A stretch of 51,715 nt of DNA from an uncultured Armatimonadota bacterium (GCA_903910385.1 CAIVZM010000009.1:1-51715); one strand, 5' to 3'. Positions 16,891-26,203 are shown, counted from the first letter of the stretch. Numbers and translations: made by a program. Notes: a model not told the origin generated them from the letters alone.

Positions 16891-19500
16891 ATGAGAAAAA
16901 ATATGGACGAGGAACAGATTAATCCCGACGTGGCAGCGGATAGCGAAACCGAGGGTGGAAATATACCGGGCAGCGCCGGAAACAGCGAGTCGCCGAATAT
17001 ATTCGATCAGCTTTCGCAACGCACTGAGAACGTCACCGTTCCCGAAGAATTGAACTTGCTTCCGTTACGTGAAGCGGTCTTCTTCCCGAAAATGGCGGCG
17101 CCGATTGTCGTTGGACGGGAGCAGTTTGTCAAGTTGGTGGATGATTCCGTGGTGGGTGGTAACCGTATCATCGGCGTGGTGACGCAAAAAGACCCGGAAA
17201 CGGAAAATCCGAAACCGACCGATATCTATGGAACCGGCGTCGCTGTCGCCATTCGTATGATGGGCAAGAATTCAGACGCAACTCGTTTGATCATCGAAGG
17301 CATCCAGCGTTTCCAGATCATCCAGATCACTCAGGAAGAGCCTTATATGAGGGCGAAAGTGCGCCTGATTGATGAGGAAGCCCAGGTGGATGCTGATGAT
17401 TCCATCGAGATCGAAGCGTTGAAACGACAGATAAGTGAGCTATTCGCTCGCGTTGTCGATATGACCCCGGACTTCCCCGATGAGTGGAAACAGATCGGTG
17501 AGGTGCAACCCGTCAATGTCATGACCGACATCATGGCAGCCCACCTGCGCCTACCCACCGAAGATAAAATCCAGGTGCTGGAAACCCTGCCGCTCAAAGA
17601 GCGTATGACCAAACTGCTTGGTTTCATGAGCCGTGAGTCGCAAGTATTGGAAATGGGCGCAACGCTGCACAACCAGGTAGCGGGCGAAATGAACAAGGCG
17701 CAAAGGGAGTACTATCTGCGCGAACAGATGAAAGCTATCCAGAAGGAACTGGGCGAGGGTGACGAGCGAGGCGAAGACATCGCGGAGCTTCGGAAAAAGG
17801 TTGAAGCGGCAAACATGCCGGAAGAAGCGAAGAAGGAAGCGGATCGTGAACTAGACCGCCTTCAGCGAATGTCGCCGGGCGCCCCTGAATATACGGTCGC
17901 ACGAACCTATGTCGATCTAATGGCGAGCCTACCCTGGGATAAAGCGACGCCTGATAATCTGGACATCCGGGAAGTGAAGCGGGTGCTGGATGAGGATCAC
18001 TACGGTCTGGACAAGGTCAAAGATCGCATTCTGGAATACCTGTCCGTCCGCAAGTTCAAGACAGAGGGGACGACACGCCAACCGATACTTTGCCTTGTCG
18101 GCCCTCCCGGCGTCGGTAAGACATCGCTCGGTAAGTCGATTGCCCGTTCCCTTGGGAAGAAATTCCTGCGGATTTCGATGGGTGGGGTTCGGGATGAAGC
18201 GGAGATCCGTGGTCACCGCCGCACCTATATCGGCGCGATGCCCGGACAGATTATTCAGGGACTTAAGCGGGTCGAAGTGAACAACCCGGTATTCCTGATG
18301 GATGAGATTGACAAAATCTCCTCCGATCATCGTGGCGATCCGTCGTCCGCGTTGCTGGAATCGCTAGACCCGGAGCAAAACAGGACTTTCCGCGACCACT
18401 ATCTGGACACGCCGTTCGATCTGAGCAAAGCGCTCTTCATCTGTACCGCGAACCAGTTGGATACGATTCAGGGGCCGTTGCGCGACCGAATGGAGATCAT
18501 CGAGATCGCAGGTTATACAGAAGAGGAAAAAGTCGCAATCTCACGGCAACATCTGGTTCCGAAACAAATCGGCGAGCATGGTCTGAATCCCGATCTGGTG
18601 AAGTTCACCGATGAAGGAATCCGCACTCTGGTGCGTGGTTATACCCGTGAGGCGGGAGTCCGCAGTCTGGAGCGGGAAATCGCGTCCGTTTGCCGCAAAA
18701 TCACCCGTGGCTTTGCAGAGGAAACATTGACGGAAGTTCAGGTGGATTCCGCTAAAGTGGTGTCGTATCTGGGCGAGCCCCGGTTCGAGTATGAAGAGAT
18801 TGAGGATCGAATCGGCGAACCCGGCGTTGTTACCGGATTGGTCTGGACTCCGGTCGGCGGCGATGTTATCTTCATTGAGGCGCAGAAAATGGAAGGGCAG
18901 AAAAATATGCAGTTGACAGGCCAATTAGGCAATGTCATGCAAGAATCCGCCCGTACCGCGCTCTCATTTATTCGGGCGCATGCTGGAGAGTTCGGCATCG
19001 ATCCGAAGTTCTGGAATGAGACGGAGATACATATCCATGTTCCTGCGGGAGCGATTCCGAAGGACGGCCCGTCGGCGGGAGTAACGATGACAACAGCGAT
19101 GACCTCGCTTCTGTCCGGTCGCCCGGTGAAACCCGCTCTAGCAATGACCGGAGAGGTGACGCTGACCGGTAAAGTGCTTCCGGTAGGAGGCATCAAGGAA
19201 AAAGTGCTGGCGGCGAAACGTGCGGGAATACGAACGGTGATCCTGCCTGACCGAAACCGCAAGGACTTGGAAGAAGATATTCCGGCAGCATTGCGTGAAG
19301 GCATGACATTCATCTATGCCAAAACTGTTCGGGACGTTCTGGATAACGCGCTCGAACCAGTTCAAAAGCCGAAGAAAATAAAGGTGACCGGCGGGGCTAC
19401 AACCTCTCCGAAGCGTCCGCTCCCTCTACCCAAGGAGACGCCGCTTCCGGAAGGAATCGTGAATCCGACGACTCCCCCCGCTCAGGCGAAGGGGCGATAA
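16891..19500 (+). CDS. lon: ATP-dependent Lon protease
   Basis: An 869-residue Lon of LonA type. The N-terminal substrate domain starts at LNLLPLREAVFFP, the AAA+ module has Walker A GPPGVGKTS near residue 405 and Walker B VFLMDEIDK, and the protease domain has the catalytic Ser in PKDGPSAGV near 730 and Lys in GIKEKVLAAKRAG near 770. It degrades misfolded and regulatory proteins in the cytoplasm. The ATG at 16891 has AGGAGAG upstream. The first 45 residues and last 50 are polar extensions beyond the core. A strong terminator follows. Confidence 0.98.
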   Translation: MRKNMDEEQINPDVAADSETEGGNIPGSAGNSESPNIFDQLSQRTENVTVPEELNLLPLREAVFFPKMAAPIVVGREQFVKLVDDSVVGGNRIIGVVTQKDPETENPKPTDIYGTGVAVAIRMMGKNSDATRLIIEGIQRFQIIQITQEEPYMRAKVRLIDEEAQVDADDSIEIEALKRQISELFARVVDMTPDFPDEWKQIGEVQPVNVMTDIMAAHLRLPTEDKIQVLETLPLKERMTKLLGFMSRESQVLEMGATLHNQVAGEMNKAQREYYLREQMKAIQKELGEGDERGEDIAELRKKVEAANMPEEAKKEADRELDRLQRMSPGAPEYTVARTYVDLMASLPWDKATPDNLDIREVKRVLDEDHYGLDKVKDRILEYLSVRKFKTEGTTRQPILCLVGPPGVGKTSLGKSIARSLGKKFLRISMGGVRDEAEIRGHRRTYIGAMPGQIIQGLKRVEVNNPVFLMDEIDKISSDHRGDPSSALLESLDPEQNRTFRDHYLDTPFDLSKALFICTANQLDTIQGPLRDRMEIIEIAGYTEEEKVAISRQHLVPKQIGEHGLNPDLVKFTDEGIRTLVRGYTREAGVRSLEREIASVCRKITRGFAEETLTEVQVDSAKVVSYLGEPRFEYEEIEDRIGEPGVVTGLVWTPVGGDVIFIEAQKMEGQKNMQLTGQLGNVMQESARTALSFIRAHAGEFGIDPKFWNETEIHIHVPAGAIPKDGPSAGVTMTTAMTSLLSGRPVKPALAMTGEVTLTGKVLPVGGIKEKVLAAKRAGIRTVILPDRNRKDLEEDIPAALREGMTFIYAKTVRDVLDNALEPVQKPKKIKVTGGATTSPKRPLPLPKETPLPEGIVNPTTPPAQAKGR

Positions 19501-19502
19501 AT

Positions 19503-19537
19503 CAAAAGGACGAACCTTTCGGTTCGTCCTTTTTCTT
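19503..19537. terminator. Strong bidirectional terminator after lon
   Basis: AAAAGGACGAACC pairs perfectly with GGTTCGTCCTTTT around a TTTC loop, and T and A runs flank it on both sides. It separates lon from the convergent methyltransferase gene. Confidence 0.92.
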
Positions 19538-19569
19538 TTGGTGATCGTTACCATCACGGTCAGACGGCT

Positions 19570-20394
19570 TCATGTCCTGCCGGAGCTTCGTTCTCCCTGA
19601 CGAATGGCTTCATAGACTAACGCCCCGGCGGCGACGGTAACATTCAGGGAATCCGCGCCATTGGGAGCCATAGGCAGGCGCAAATAAATGTCCGCCAGAG
19701 CTTGCGTTTCAACAGTGACTCCGGTCTGTTCATTACCGACGACGATTACCAACGGGCGTGATGATAGATCTGCATCAAAAGCAGTCATCGGAGCCTGACC
19801 TGAGGAAACCGCGATTGTCGTTCCCTGTCGCTGTAGCGTGCGCAATGCCTCAGGCAAATCGGGAGCCAGATGGAGTGGAACACGCAGAATCGATCCTGTC
19901 GTAGACCGAACCGCCTGCCGGGAGAATGGTTCCGCGGAATCCGACGAAAGAATCAGACCGGCGCAACCGGCGGCATCCGCCGTACGGATCAGGACACCTA
20001 CATTACGAGGGTCTTGAATCTTTTCGCCACAGAGAATCAGGGGGCGCGCTTTCGACAACAACGATTCCAGCGGAGATAACTGTTGACCGATCACTGCGAC
20101 CGCAGTGACTGCAGTGTCGTAACCCGTGCCTACCAGTTTGGAAAGCAGACCACCACTCGCTATATAGAGAGGAACATTCCGAGCGGCGCATAACGATTCC
20201 AGATCGGCGACCGCTTCAGGCGACACAAAAACAGCGAAAATCGGCGTTGTGTCAGGTGAGGATGTCAGCGCCTGACGCACCATATCCGCATCTTCGACCA
20301 GATACCGACCGGAAGCGATTCTTCCACCCGCACGCGTCAGGCTTAAGGCATCCCGAAATGCCGGATGCTTGATGCCTCCCAGAGCTTCTTTCAA
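19570..20394 (-). CDS. SpoU/TrmH family RNA 2'-O-methyltransferase
   Basis: This 274-residue enzyme has an N-terminal substrate-binding domain (GGRIASGRYLVEDADMV) and the SPOUT knot motifs: DPRNVGVLIRTADAAGCAG (motif 1 with the catalytic-site Asn and Arg), VIVVGNEQTGV (motif 2) and LNVTVAAGALVYEA (motif 3). It methylates a ribose in rRNA or tRNA with S-adenosylmethionine; which site cannot be told. The only reasonable start is a TTG at 20394, which lies 17 bases after the stop of a small upstream gene with GAGGA in between, suggesting coupled translation. Confidence 0.92.
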   Translation of the reverse strand: MKEALGGIKHPAFRDALSLTRAGGRIASGRYLVEDADMVRQALTSSPDTTPIFAVFVSPEAVADLESLCAARNVPLYIASGGLLSKLVGTGYDTAVTAVAVIGQQLSPLESLLSKARPLILCGEKIQDPRNVGVLIRTADAAGCAGLILSSDSAEPFSRQAVRSTTGSILRVPLHLAPDLPEALRTLQRQGTTIAVSSGQAPMTAFDADLSSRPLVIVVGNEQTGVTVETQALADIYLRLPMAPNGADSLNVTVAAGALVYEAIRQGERSSGRT

Positions 20395-20410
20395 GCGTAG
20401 TTCGCCATCC

Positions 20411-20665
20411 TCAACAAGCGAACGCCATATGAATCGCAGGTTTTTGATCGATCCAGACGAGATGAATTAGTTTAGTGAAGCCCGAATGTAATGCCCGCCG
20501 TTCCGCCATAGCGAAGTACTGTTCGGCGCGAGCTTCATTGCCCACTTCTTCTGCGAATCGCGCCTCGGAAATTAAACAAGACACCGTGAACAAGGCAATT
20601 TCAAAAGAGACATTCCGTGTCGCTTGATTCTCGTTAGGCGTCTCTTTTATTGGTGGAGCAGACAT
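20411..20665 (-). CDS. Small hypothetical protein
   Basis: An 84-residue soluble protein with a helical central stretch (FEIALFTVSCLISEARFAEE to EARAEQYFAMAERRALHSG) that resembles a single TPR-like helical pair. It directly precedes the RNA methyltransferase, with only 16 bases between, so the two are likely one operon. A weak GGAAA ribosome site is present. No family recognised. Confidence 0.6.
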   Translation of the reverse strand: MSAPPIKETPNENQATRNVSFEIALFTVSCLISEARFAEEVGNEARAEQYFAMAERRALHSGFTKLIHLVWIDQKPAIHMAFAC

Positions 20666-20955
20666 TCAAAATTTCCTATAACGGCGACAATCATCAATCT
20701 CCTCTGGATCATCGAGCCGAAGTTTTGAAAGCTCAAATCAACACTTAGCCACCTAAGTAAGATTTGTTGCTTTCGAAACTAATATACCCAGAAAATGACC
20801 GTTTAACTCACTCAGCATTGATTTAATCAATTGATTAACAATTTAAGAAACGTAACTCTCTCCGCCGGAGTTCCCGCTCAAAGCGTGGAATGAAAAATTA
20901 AGGGTCCTACTTGCCGAGTCGAGCGGAATCGGTTATACTTCCGGAAACGAACGAT

Positions 20956-21117
20956 ATGGAAACGCTTTCTACCTCCATCCTGGAAATCAACTCTATCCCG
21001 ACCAAACTGAGCGGGAATGGTTTCTGGCGCGTGAGCGTCCGTGCCGTGCGTTATTATTTTAACTATCTCTTTTTCTGGTTTTACTACGCCGAGCCGGGCG
21101 CAGGAGGCCGATCCTAA
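20956..21117 (+). CDS. Aromatic attenuator leader peptide upstream of DAHP synthase
   Basis: A 53-codon open frame that ends just before a Rho-independent terminator. Residues 33-44 (YYFNYLFFWFYY) contain ten aromatic residues out of twelve, covering Phe, Tyr and Trp. Such runs are the sensor of ribosome-mediated attenuation in genes for aromatic amino acid synthesis. A ribosome stalled for lack of charged tRNA-Phe, -Tyr or -Trp would free the segment 21093-21104 to pair with the terminator 5' arm and let transcription enter the DAHP synthase gene. The start ATG has a modest GGAAA upstream; a later start cannot be excluded. Confidence 0.8.
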   Translation: METLSTSILEINSIPTKLSGNGFWRVSVRAVRYYFNYLFFWFYYAEPGAGGRS

Positions 21118-21195
21118 CGAACGCGCTAAACCAAGCGCCAAAATAAGGAAAAGCGACCTGCCCGGGCTACACGCCGGGCGGGTCGTTTTGTTTTT
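21093..21195 (+). promoter_or_regulatory. Transcription attenuator of DAHP synthase gene
   Basis: The terminator stem CGACCTGCCCGG (21154-21165) pairs with CCGGGCGGGTCG (21174-21185) and is followed by TTTTGTTTTT. The upstream segment GCCGGGCGCAGG (21093-21104) can pair with the 5' arm of that stem (GCAGG with CCTGC plus nearby C/G pairs) as an antiterminator. A small extra hairpin GCGCT/AGCGC lies near 21,123-21,138. The aromatic codons end at 21087, just before the antiterminator segment, which is the geometry expected for leader-peptide control. Confidence 0.8.
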
Positions 21196-21224
21196 GTGGG
21201 ATTTGATCCGATGGAGCGAAACTG

Positions 21225-22331
21225 ATGCTAACCGCCGAACTTTCAACGACAATCAACCAGCCATCGCCGAAAATAGATGATACTTTTAGCGATACCACTC
21301 CTTCTGCCGTCAATGTGACGACGGAACGCTTACCAACGCCCCATGAACTCAAACTTGAATTCCCATTGACACTGCGGGGGGTAAAAGCGATACAGGAAGG
21401 ACGGGACCTGATCCGTCGTATCCTGAGACGCGAAGACCAGCGCTTACTTGTAGTAGTAGGCCCCTGCTCCCTCCATGATCCGGATTCGGCTATCGAATAC
21501 GCCCGGCGGTTAGTGGAGTTGCAGGAAACATGTCGCGATAAGGTAGTCCTGGTCATGCGCGCATATCTGGAAAAGCCACGAACCACAATCGGTTGGCGAG
21601 GCTATCTGAACGATCCCAATCTGGATGGGTCATGCGATATGATCGAAGGGCTTCGTCAGTCGCGACGTTTACTGACCGCGCTTGCAGACTGCGGCATACC
21701 GCTCGCCACCGAACTTCTTGATATCGCCGCTTCCGCCTACTACTCCGATTTGATCTCCTTTGCGGCTATCGGGGCTCGCACCGCCGAGTCGCAACCTCAT
21801 CGCGCCCTTGTGTCGGGTCTGGACATTCCGGCGGGATTCAAAAACGGCACGGACGGTTGCCTTGCTACAGCGATCAATGGGATTCTTGCCGCCGCACAGG
21901 GGCATGCCTACTTCGGTCTTGGTGAGGATGGTCAAGCCTGTATCATGCGCACTCACGGCAATTCGGACACGTTGATGATTTTACGCGGAGGACGTGGCGG
22001 CCCGAATTACGATGCCGTTGAGGTAGCGAAGGCGGAAGAGGAAATGAAACTCTGCGGGTTGCTACCTACTCTGATGGTGGATTGTAGCCATGCGAACTCC
22101 GGATCCAATCCAGATCGTCAAATGGATGTTTGTGATAACGTCATTTCGCAACGGCGCGATGGGAATCAGTCTCTGGTCAGCGTCATGATTGAAAGCCACC
22201 TCCATGCGGGAAAGCAAACGCTCAACGCCGATGCGATTCGCTCCGGGCTAAGATATGGCGTCTCCGTGACTGATGCGTGTGTGGATTGGGACTCGACACA
22301 GACAATGATTTCCCGACTCGCCGCCGGTTAG
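21225..22331 (+). CDS. 3-deoxy-7-phosphoheptulonate (DAHP) synthase, AroF/G/H type
   Basis: This 368-residue type I-alpha enzyme condenses phosphoenolpyruvate and erythrose 4-phosphate in the first step of the shikimate pathway. Visible landmarks are VVGPCSLHDPDSAIEYA with the metal-binding Cys, MRAYLEKPRTTIGWRG for PEP binding, GARTAESQPHR, PAGFKNGTDG, LRGGRGGPNYD and MVDCSHANS. Length and N-terminal regulatory segment match the feedback-sensitive E. coli isozymes. ATG 21225 has GGAG 8 bases upstream. It is preceded by an aromatic leader-peptide attenuator, so expression should follow aromatic amino acid supply. Confidence 0.96.
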   Translation: MLTAELSTTINQPSPKIDDTFSDTTPSAVNVTTERLPTPHELKLEFPLTLRGVKAIQEGRDLIRRILRREDQRLLVVVGPCSLHDPDSAIEYARRLVELQETCRDKVVLVMRAYLEKPRTTIGWRGYLNDPNLDGSCDMIEGLRQSRRLLTALADCGIPLATELLDIAASAYYSDLISFAAIGARTAESQPHRALVSGLDIPAGFKNGTDGCLATAINGILAAAQGHAYFGLGEDGQACIMRTHGNSDTLMILRGGRGGPNYDAVEVAKAEEEMKLCGLLPTLMVDCSHANSGSNPDRQMDVCDNVISQRRDGNQSLVSVMIESHLHAGKQTLNADAIRSGLRYGVSVTDACVDWDSTQTMISRLAAG

Positions 22332-22355
22332 TACGAATTTCGGATTTCTTTCCGA

Positions 22356-22400
22356 TTATGACAGAGGCGGAAGATATGCCTTCTCGCGCCTCTGTCATAA
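22356..22400. terminator. Long hairpin between convergent DAHP synthase and MFS genes
   Basis: TTATGACAGAGGCG (22356-22369) pairs perfectly with its complement at 22387-22400, and GAAG/CTTC inside can extend the structure. No uridine run follows on the plus strand. It sits in the 90-base gap between two convergent genes and may serve both. Confidence 0.65.
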
Positions 22401-22421
22401 CTGGTGAAACTACAGAAGGAT

Positions 22422-23720
22422 TTATTGTCTGAGTCGAGTGGTTGCCGACAGAATCGAGGCAGCCAGTAGCATCCCTGCAAGAACAAAGAGTCCTGCCTGA
22501 TAGTTTTGTGTCAGGTCTTTCAGTTTGCCCATCGCTACCGGACCGGCAAATCCGCCCAGATTACCGACCGAGTTGATAAAGGCGATACCACCCGCCGCTG
22601 CTGCGCCTGTCAACATACTGGTCGGCATCGCCCAGAAGGGTCCCTGACACATTCCAGTACCGATACTGGTGACCGTCATTGCCGCAAGGGTAAAATACGG
22701 GTCATGAGACACCGCGATCAGACAGATGCCCAACGCACCAATCGCCGCCCCGATCGCTACATGATACTTTCGTTCTCCGGTCTTATCTGAGTGCGCCGCG
22801 CTCAATAACATCGCCACCGCCCCGACAAGACCCGGTAATGCTGTCACAAGGGAAATGAACTGAGCTGACCACGTTGTTTGCGCTTTGAAAATCTGAGGCG
22901 TGAAGAATCCGAGTCCATACCCGGCGGAAACGTAGAGAAAAAACAGCAGACAGAAACGCAGGATCAAAGGGTCTTTGAACGCTCCCCAGACCGAGACGCC
23001 ATGTTTGGTTTCTCGTACTGTGGCTTCGCTTGCCAGTGTCTGCATGAGCCAGTTCTTTTCTTCCGGATACAACCACTTCGCTTTTTCCGGTTTGTCCGTC
23101 AGGTATTTCAGGACGACGAAGCCCAACAGGCAAGAAGGAACGCCCTCAAGCAAGAAAACCCATTGCCATCCCTTCAAACCGCCGATCCCATCCATCCATA
23201 ACAACATCCCCGAAAGCGGTCCCCCTACGACTCCGACAATAGCGGATACAGCGACAAATCGGGCAACCGCCTGCGCTCGTTGCGCGGTCGGAAACCAGTA
23301 AGTCAGATAGAGGATCATACCCGGATAAAAGCCCGCCTCAGCAAGTCCGAGTAAGAAACGCATGACATAAAACATGGTCGGCGTTGTCACGAACATCATC
23401 GCTGAGGAGACAAGCCCCCAGGTAAACATGATACGTGCGATCCAGATGCGCGCTCCTACCTTTTCCAGTATGAGGTTCGAAGGTGCCTCAAAGAAGAAGT
23501 ATCCGATGAAGAACATCCCTGCGCCGATTCCGTAAACCGTATCGGAGAAATGCAAGTCCGGCTTCATTGTCAGCGAGGCGATACTGATGTTAGTGCGATC
23601 CAGAATATTGAAGGCGTATATGATCGCGATAAAGGGGATCAGGCGCCTCGCAACTTTGGCTAAAATAGCGCGGCCCTTTTCGCTCTCAGCGGTAAAATCC
23701 AATCTTTGATCTATCATCAT
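22422..23720 (-). CDS. MFS transporter, anion:cation symporter type
   Basis: This 432-residue permease has twelve predicted helices. The first, FIAIIYAFNILDRTNISIAS, has the D-R-x-N signature of the ACS family (tartrate, phthalate, glucarate and similar organic anions), followed by GAGMFFIGYFFFEAPSNLIL and RFLLGLAEAGFYPGMILYLTYWFP. It should import an organic acid with protons; the substrate is open. The frame extends upstream to 23774, but those codons lie inside the terminator of the previous gene, so I start at the ATG pair 23720/23717. Confidence 0.92.
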   Translation of the reverse strand: MMIDQRLDFTAESEKGRAILAKVARRLIPFIAIIYAFNILDRTNISIASLTMKPDLHFSDTVYGIGAGMFFIGYFFFEAPSNLILEKVGARIWIARIMFTWGLVSSAMMFVTTPTMFYVMRFLLGLAEAGFYPGMILYLTYWFPTAQRAQAVARFVAVSAIVGVVGGPLSGMLLWMDGIGGLKGWQWVFLLEGVPSCLLGFVVLKYLTDKPEKAKWLYPEEKNWLMQTLASEATVRETKHGVSVWGAFKDPLILRFCLLFFLYVSAGYGLGFFTPQIFKAQTTWSAQFISLVTALPGLVGAVAMLLSAAHSDKTGERKYHVAIGAAIGALGICLIAVSHDPYFTLAAMTVTSIGTGMCQGPFWAMPTSMLTGAAAAGGIAFINSVGNLGGFAGPVAMGKLKDLTQNYQAGLFVLAGMLLAASILSATTRLRQ

Positions 23721-23740
23721 TGCAGCAGCAGTATAAACGA

Positions 23741-23779
23741 AAAAGGCGACAAAAGGCAAAGCCCATTTTGTCACCTTTT
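23741..23779 (-). terminator. Terminator of the Ig/FKBP lipoprotein gene
   Basis: On the minus strand a long stem (AAAAGGTGACAAAA with TTTTGTCGCCTTTT, one mismatch) closes over an inner GGC-TTT-GCC and is followed by TTTTTCGTTT. It starts 16 bases after the stop of the gene at 23796. Confidence 0.8.
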
Positions 23780-23795
23780 CGAGGTTAAGCCTGTT

Positions 23796-25109
23796 TTATT
23801 TAATCGCTATCAGTGTAACATCAAATACCAAAGTTGCATTCACAGGGATTTTGTCCGTAGACGGATTTTCGCCATAGGCGAGGTCTGGCGGGATTGTCAG
23901 AAGTCGTTGTCCGCCCACTTTCATGGAAACGACGCCCTCATCGAAACCTTTGACGACCTGCCCTGCACCCAACTTAAAATCGAAAGTTCCTGCATCGAAC
24001 TCGGTTCCGTCCGTCAACGTTCCGCGATACTTCACCGTCGCGGTCTTGCCATTAGCCGCCGGAGTCCCATTTGTCAGTTTCATCTCCCGGTATTTCAACC
24101 CGGTAGATGACTTAATCTCCGGACCAATAGTTATAGTAACATCCGATACGGCGCTGGTCACACCGGAAACGGTAGCGGTCACTTTGGTAGTTCCTATGCC
24201 AAGTCCACTGATCGCGCCATTGCTGGACAGGGTGACATGCTCTTTTCCTTCAGTCGCGACTACGGAGACGCCGCCGGCAGGAATATCGACGACTCCCCCA
24301 TTCGCCTTTTTAGCAATCACTGTCAGGGTCTTATTTTCACCGACGCCCACGCTTTGTCCCGCAGGCACTTCGACGGTCGCAACACCCAGATTCACGTTAA
24401 CCTGTGCATTTTCGCTCTCGATCCCATCGGCGGATGCCTGAATTGTCGCCGCGCCCGTCGCTTTTCCCGTGGCAAGACCATTGGGTTCCAGACTCAATGC
24501 CGTAGCGCCGCTCACAAGCTTGAAGAATACCGATCCATCCGAAAGCGCAATTGTGGTGTAATCAGATGCTCTTGCGAGGAAGCGAAGGTTCGTGGTATCC
24601 CCCACCGGGATTGTTTGTCCCGCCGGGATTTCCAGAAATGCGACGCGTTTGTTGACCGTAAAACTGGCGGACTGGCCATTGGTTCCCAGCAGAGTCCCAT
24701 CCGAGGCAAGGGATACATTCTGTTGCGCCGTTGCGACCACCGCTCCTCTGGCGTCCTTATCCGTATAGAAATCCACTTTAGCCAGAAAAGAGTTGTCTGT
24801 GAATCGAATGGTGTTGGAGGAAGTTACAGTCTCGGCGTACTCCGCAGGTTCTGGTTTACGATTGAAGATAACTGCTCCGACGGCGCTGTTATCCTGATGT
24901 GAAAGTAATGTGAACTTGACCGATTGCGCCGAGCCCGGCGCGTAAATGACTTTACTCCTTGCCGACCAGTTCAGCGTCGTCTTAACTGGTCGTTCTGAGG
25001 GAGAGGACGAACCGCCGCCGCCATCGCCACCGCCGCCACATCCCTGCAGGGTAATCGCTAACAAAGAAAACAACGTCGCTATGGCGAGCATTGCAATGAA
25101 TTTTCGCAC
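23796..25109 (-). CDS. Lipoprotein with Ig-like repeats and C-terminal FKBP-type peptidyl-prolyl isomerase
   Basis: This 437-residue lipoprotein has a signal peptide with lipobox LQGC at about residue 24, then a Gly/Ser linker. Residues about 160-330 form two BIG2-like Ig domains (VAFLEIPAGQTIPVGDTT and VATVEVPAGQSVGVGENK have the same strand pattern). The C-terminus is an FKBP domain: ATVKYRGTLTDGTEFDA, FKLGAGQVVKGFDEGV, GGQRLLTIPPDLAYGE and NATLVFDVTLI. It should catalyse proline isomerisation of exported proteins at the envelope. The combination of Ig repeats with FKBP is uncommon. Confidence 0.92.
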   Translation of the reverse strand: MRKFIAMLAIATLFSLLAITLQGCGGGGDGGGGSSSPSERPVKTTLNWSARSKVIYAPGSAQSVKFTLLSHQDNSAVGAVIFNRKPEPAEYAETVTSSNTIRFTDNSFLAKVDFYTDKDARGAVVATAQQNVSLASDGTLLGTNGQSASFTVNKRVAFLEIPAGQTIPVGDTTNLRFLARASDYTTIALSDGSVFFKLVSGATALSLEPNGLATGKATGAATIQASADGIESENAQVNVNLGVATVEVPAGQSVGVGENKTLTVIAKKANGGVVDIPAGGVSVVATEGKEHVTLSSNGAISGLGIGTTKVTATVSGVTSAVSDVTITIGPEIKSSTGLKYREMKLTNGTPAANGKTATVKYRGTLTDGTEFDAGTFDFKLGAGQVVKGFDEGVVSMKVGGQRLLTIPPDLAYGENPSTDKIPVNATLVFDVTLIAIK

Positions 25110-25294
25110 GAACCGCCTCCACCGCCCACATGCCGGGCGCCATGTACTTCAGAATAATTCGTGGTATTAGCGCAAAAGTCCTGCCTCGGAACGAGATTTG
25201 CTACGATGTACCCACTGAACCGGATGGAAATCCCGTCTCATTCAACCCGGATAACTCAGGTTTTCTAACCCCTCGTCTCGCTATCTGATCCGCC

Positions 25295-26203
25295 TCATTT
25301 GAACTTTGGAAGACGCTCGTGGGTGATAACGCGAGATGAACGATACAGGTCCCGAATCATTGTGTCGGAGTTTTTTTCGAAGGTTAGCTCCGCCCAGCTC
25401 ATGAAAAAACACCACCGGGGTTGTTGATCCAGTAATTGCGGAGAGGGCAAACGATCACATTCGCCGATCGCCATCGGCTTATCTCCAACAATGGGAAGGA
25501 TGTAATCGTACCAGGACTTGTTGTATCCGTCCCCATAGATATCGAAGGCGAATATCTCCCAGTATTCCTTGCCCGGATTGTAATCCGCAAAATCACGGCT
25601 CAGGTCCTGCATATCCCATACCCAGATCAGATTCGTGAGTCCTTTGGTTCGGGTCAGATAATCTCGGGTTATGCGATACAATCGGGCTGTGCCATCCGCA
25701 CCTTTACGTCCGCCCCACCAGAAATTTCCCTGATTCATCTCATGCAGGGGGCGAAACAGTGTCTGAACGCCATTTTCCTTCAGATATTGCAGGTAAACAG
25801 CGTAGCCATCGAGACGCGTTTTCCAGGCTTTATTGAGGGTTCCTCCATCCGTGATCAGGTCTTTCCACTGTTCATCGCTTAGATGGCTCAGGATGCCGCC
25901 TTGCCATGAGCAGACCTCCGGTTGATTCGGCGGCGCCACATGCGCCATCACCTGCACGATACAACCTTTGTCCCACTGCTTTTTGCATTCCTTGATCATA
26001 GTCCAGCGATTGTTGACATCGTTTTCGCTGAACAGAAAGTCCCCGCTCCAGAGTCCTGGATATAGTCCTGTGCGCTTGAATATCTCATCGGTCTGTAAGG
26101 TTGGTTTGCCGTTGGGTTCCCTATTGTGTATTCCTGCGACGGTCGATGTACCACTGATACGGCGCAGATACTCCTGAACGGACAGGGCTTTCATTTCAGA
26201 CAT
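25295..26203 (-). CDS. Glycoside hydrolase family 26 (beta-mannanase-like)
   Basis: A 302-residue protein with the GH26 (beta/alpha)8 landmarks: AGIHNREP near the start, LFRPLHEMNQGNFWW with the general acid Glu near residue 155, and KPMAIGECDRLP with the nucleophile Glu near 255. Family members cleave beta-1,4-mannan or related beta-glucans. There is no signal peptide with the chosen start, so it would act inside the cell on imported oligosaccharides. ATG 26203 overlaps the preceding stop as TAATG; the longer frame to 26254 reads through the upstream gene. Confidence 0.88.
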   Translation of the reverse strand: MSEMKALSVQEYLRRISGTSTVAGIHNREPNGKPTLQTDEIFKRTGLYPGLWSGDFLFSENDVNNRWTMIKECKKQWDKGCIVQVMAHVAPPNQPEVCSWQGGILSHLSDEQWKDLITDGGTLNKAWKTRLDGYAVYLQYLKENGVQTLFRPLHEMNQGNFWWGGRKGADGTARLYRITRDYLTRTKGLTNLIWVWDMQDLSRDFADYNPGKEYWEIFAFDIYGDGYNKSWYDYILPIVGDKPMAIGECDRLPSPQLLDQQPRWCFFMSWAELTFEKNSDTMIRDLYRSSRVITHERLPKFK

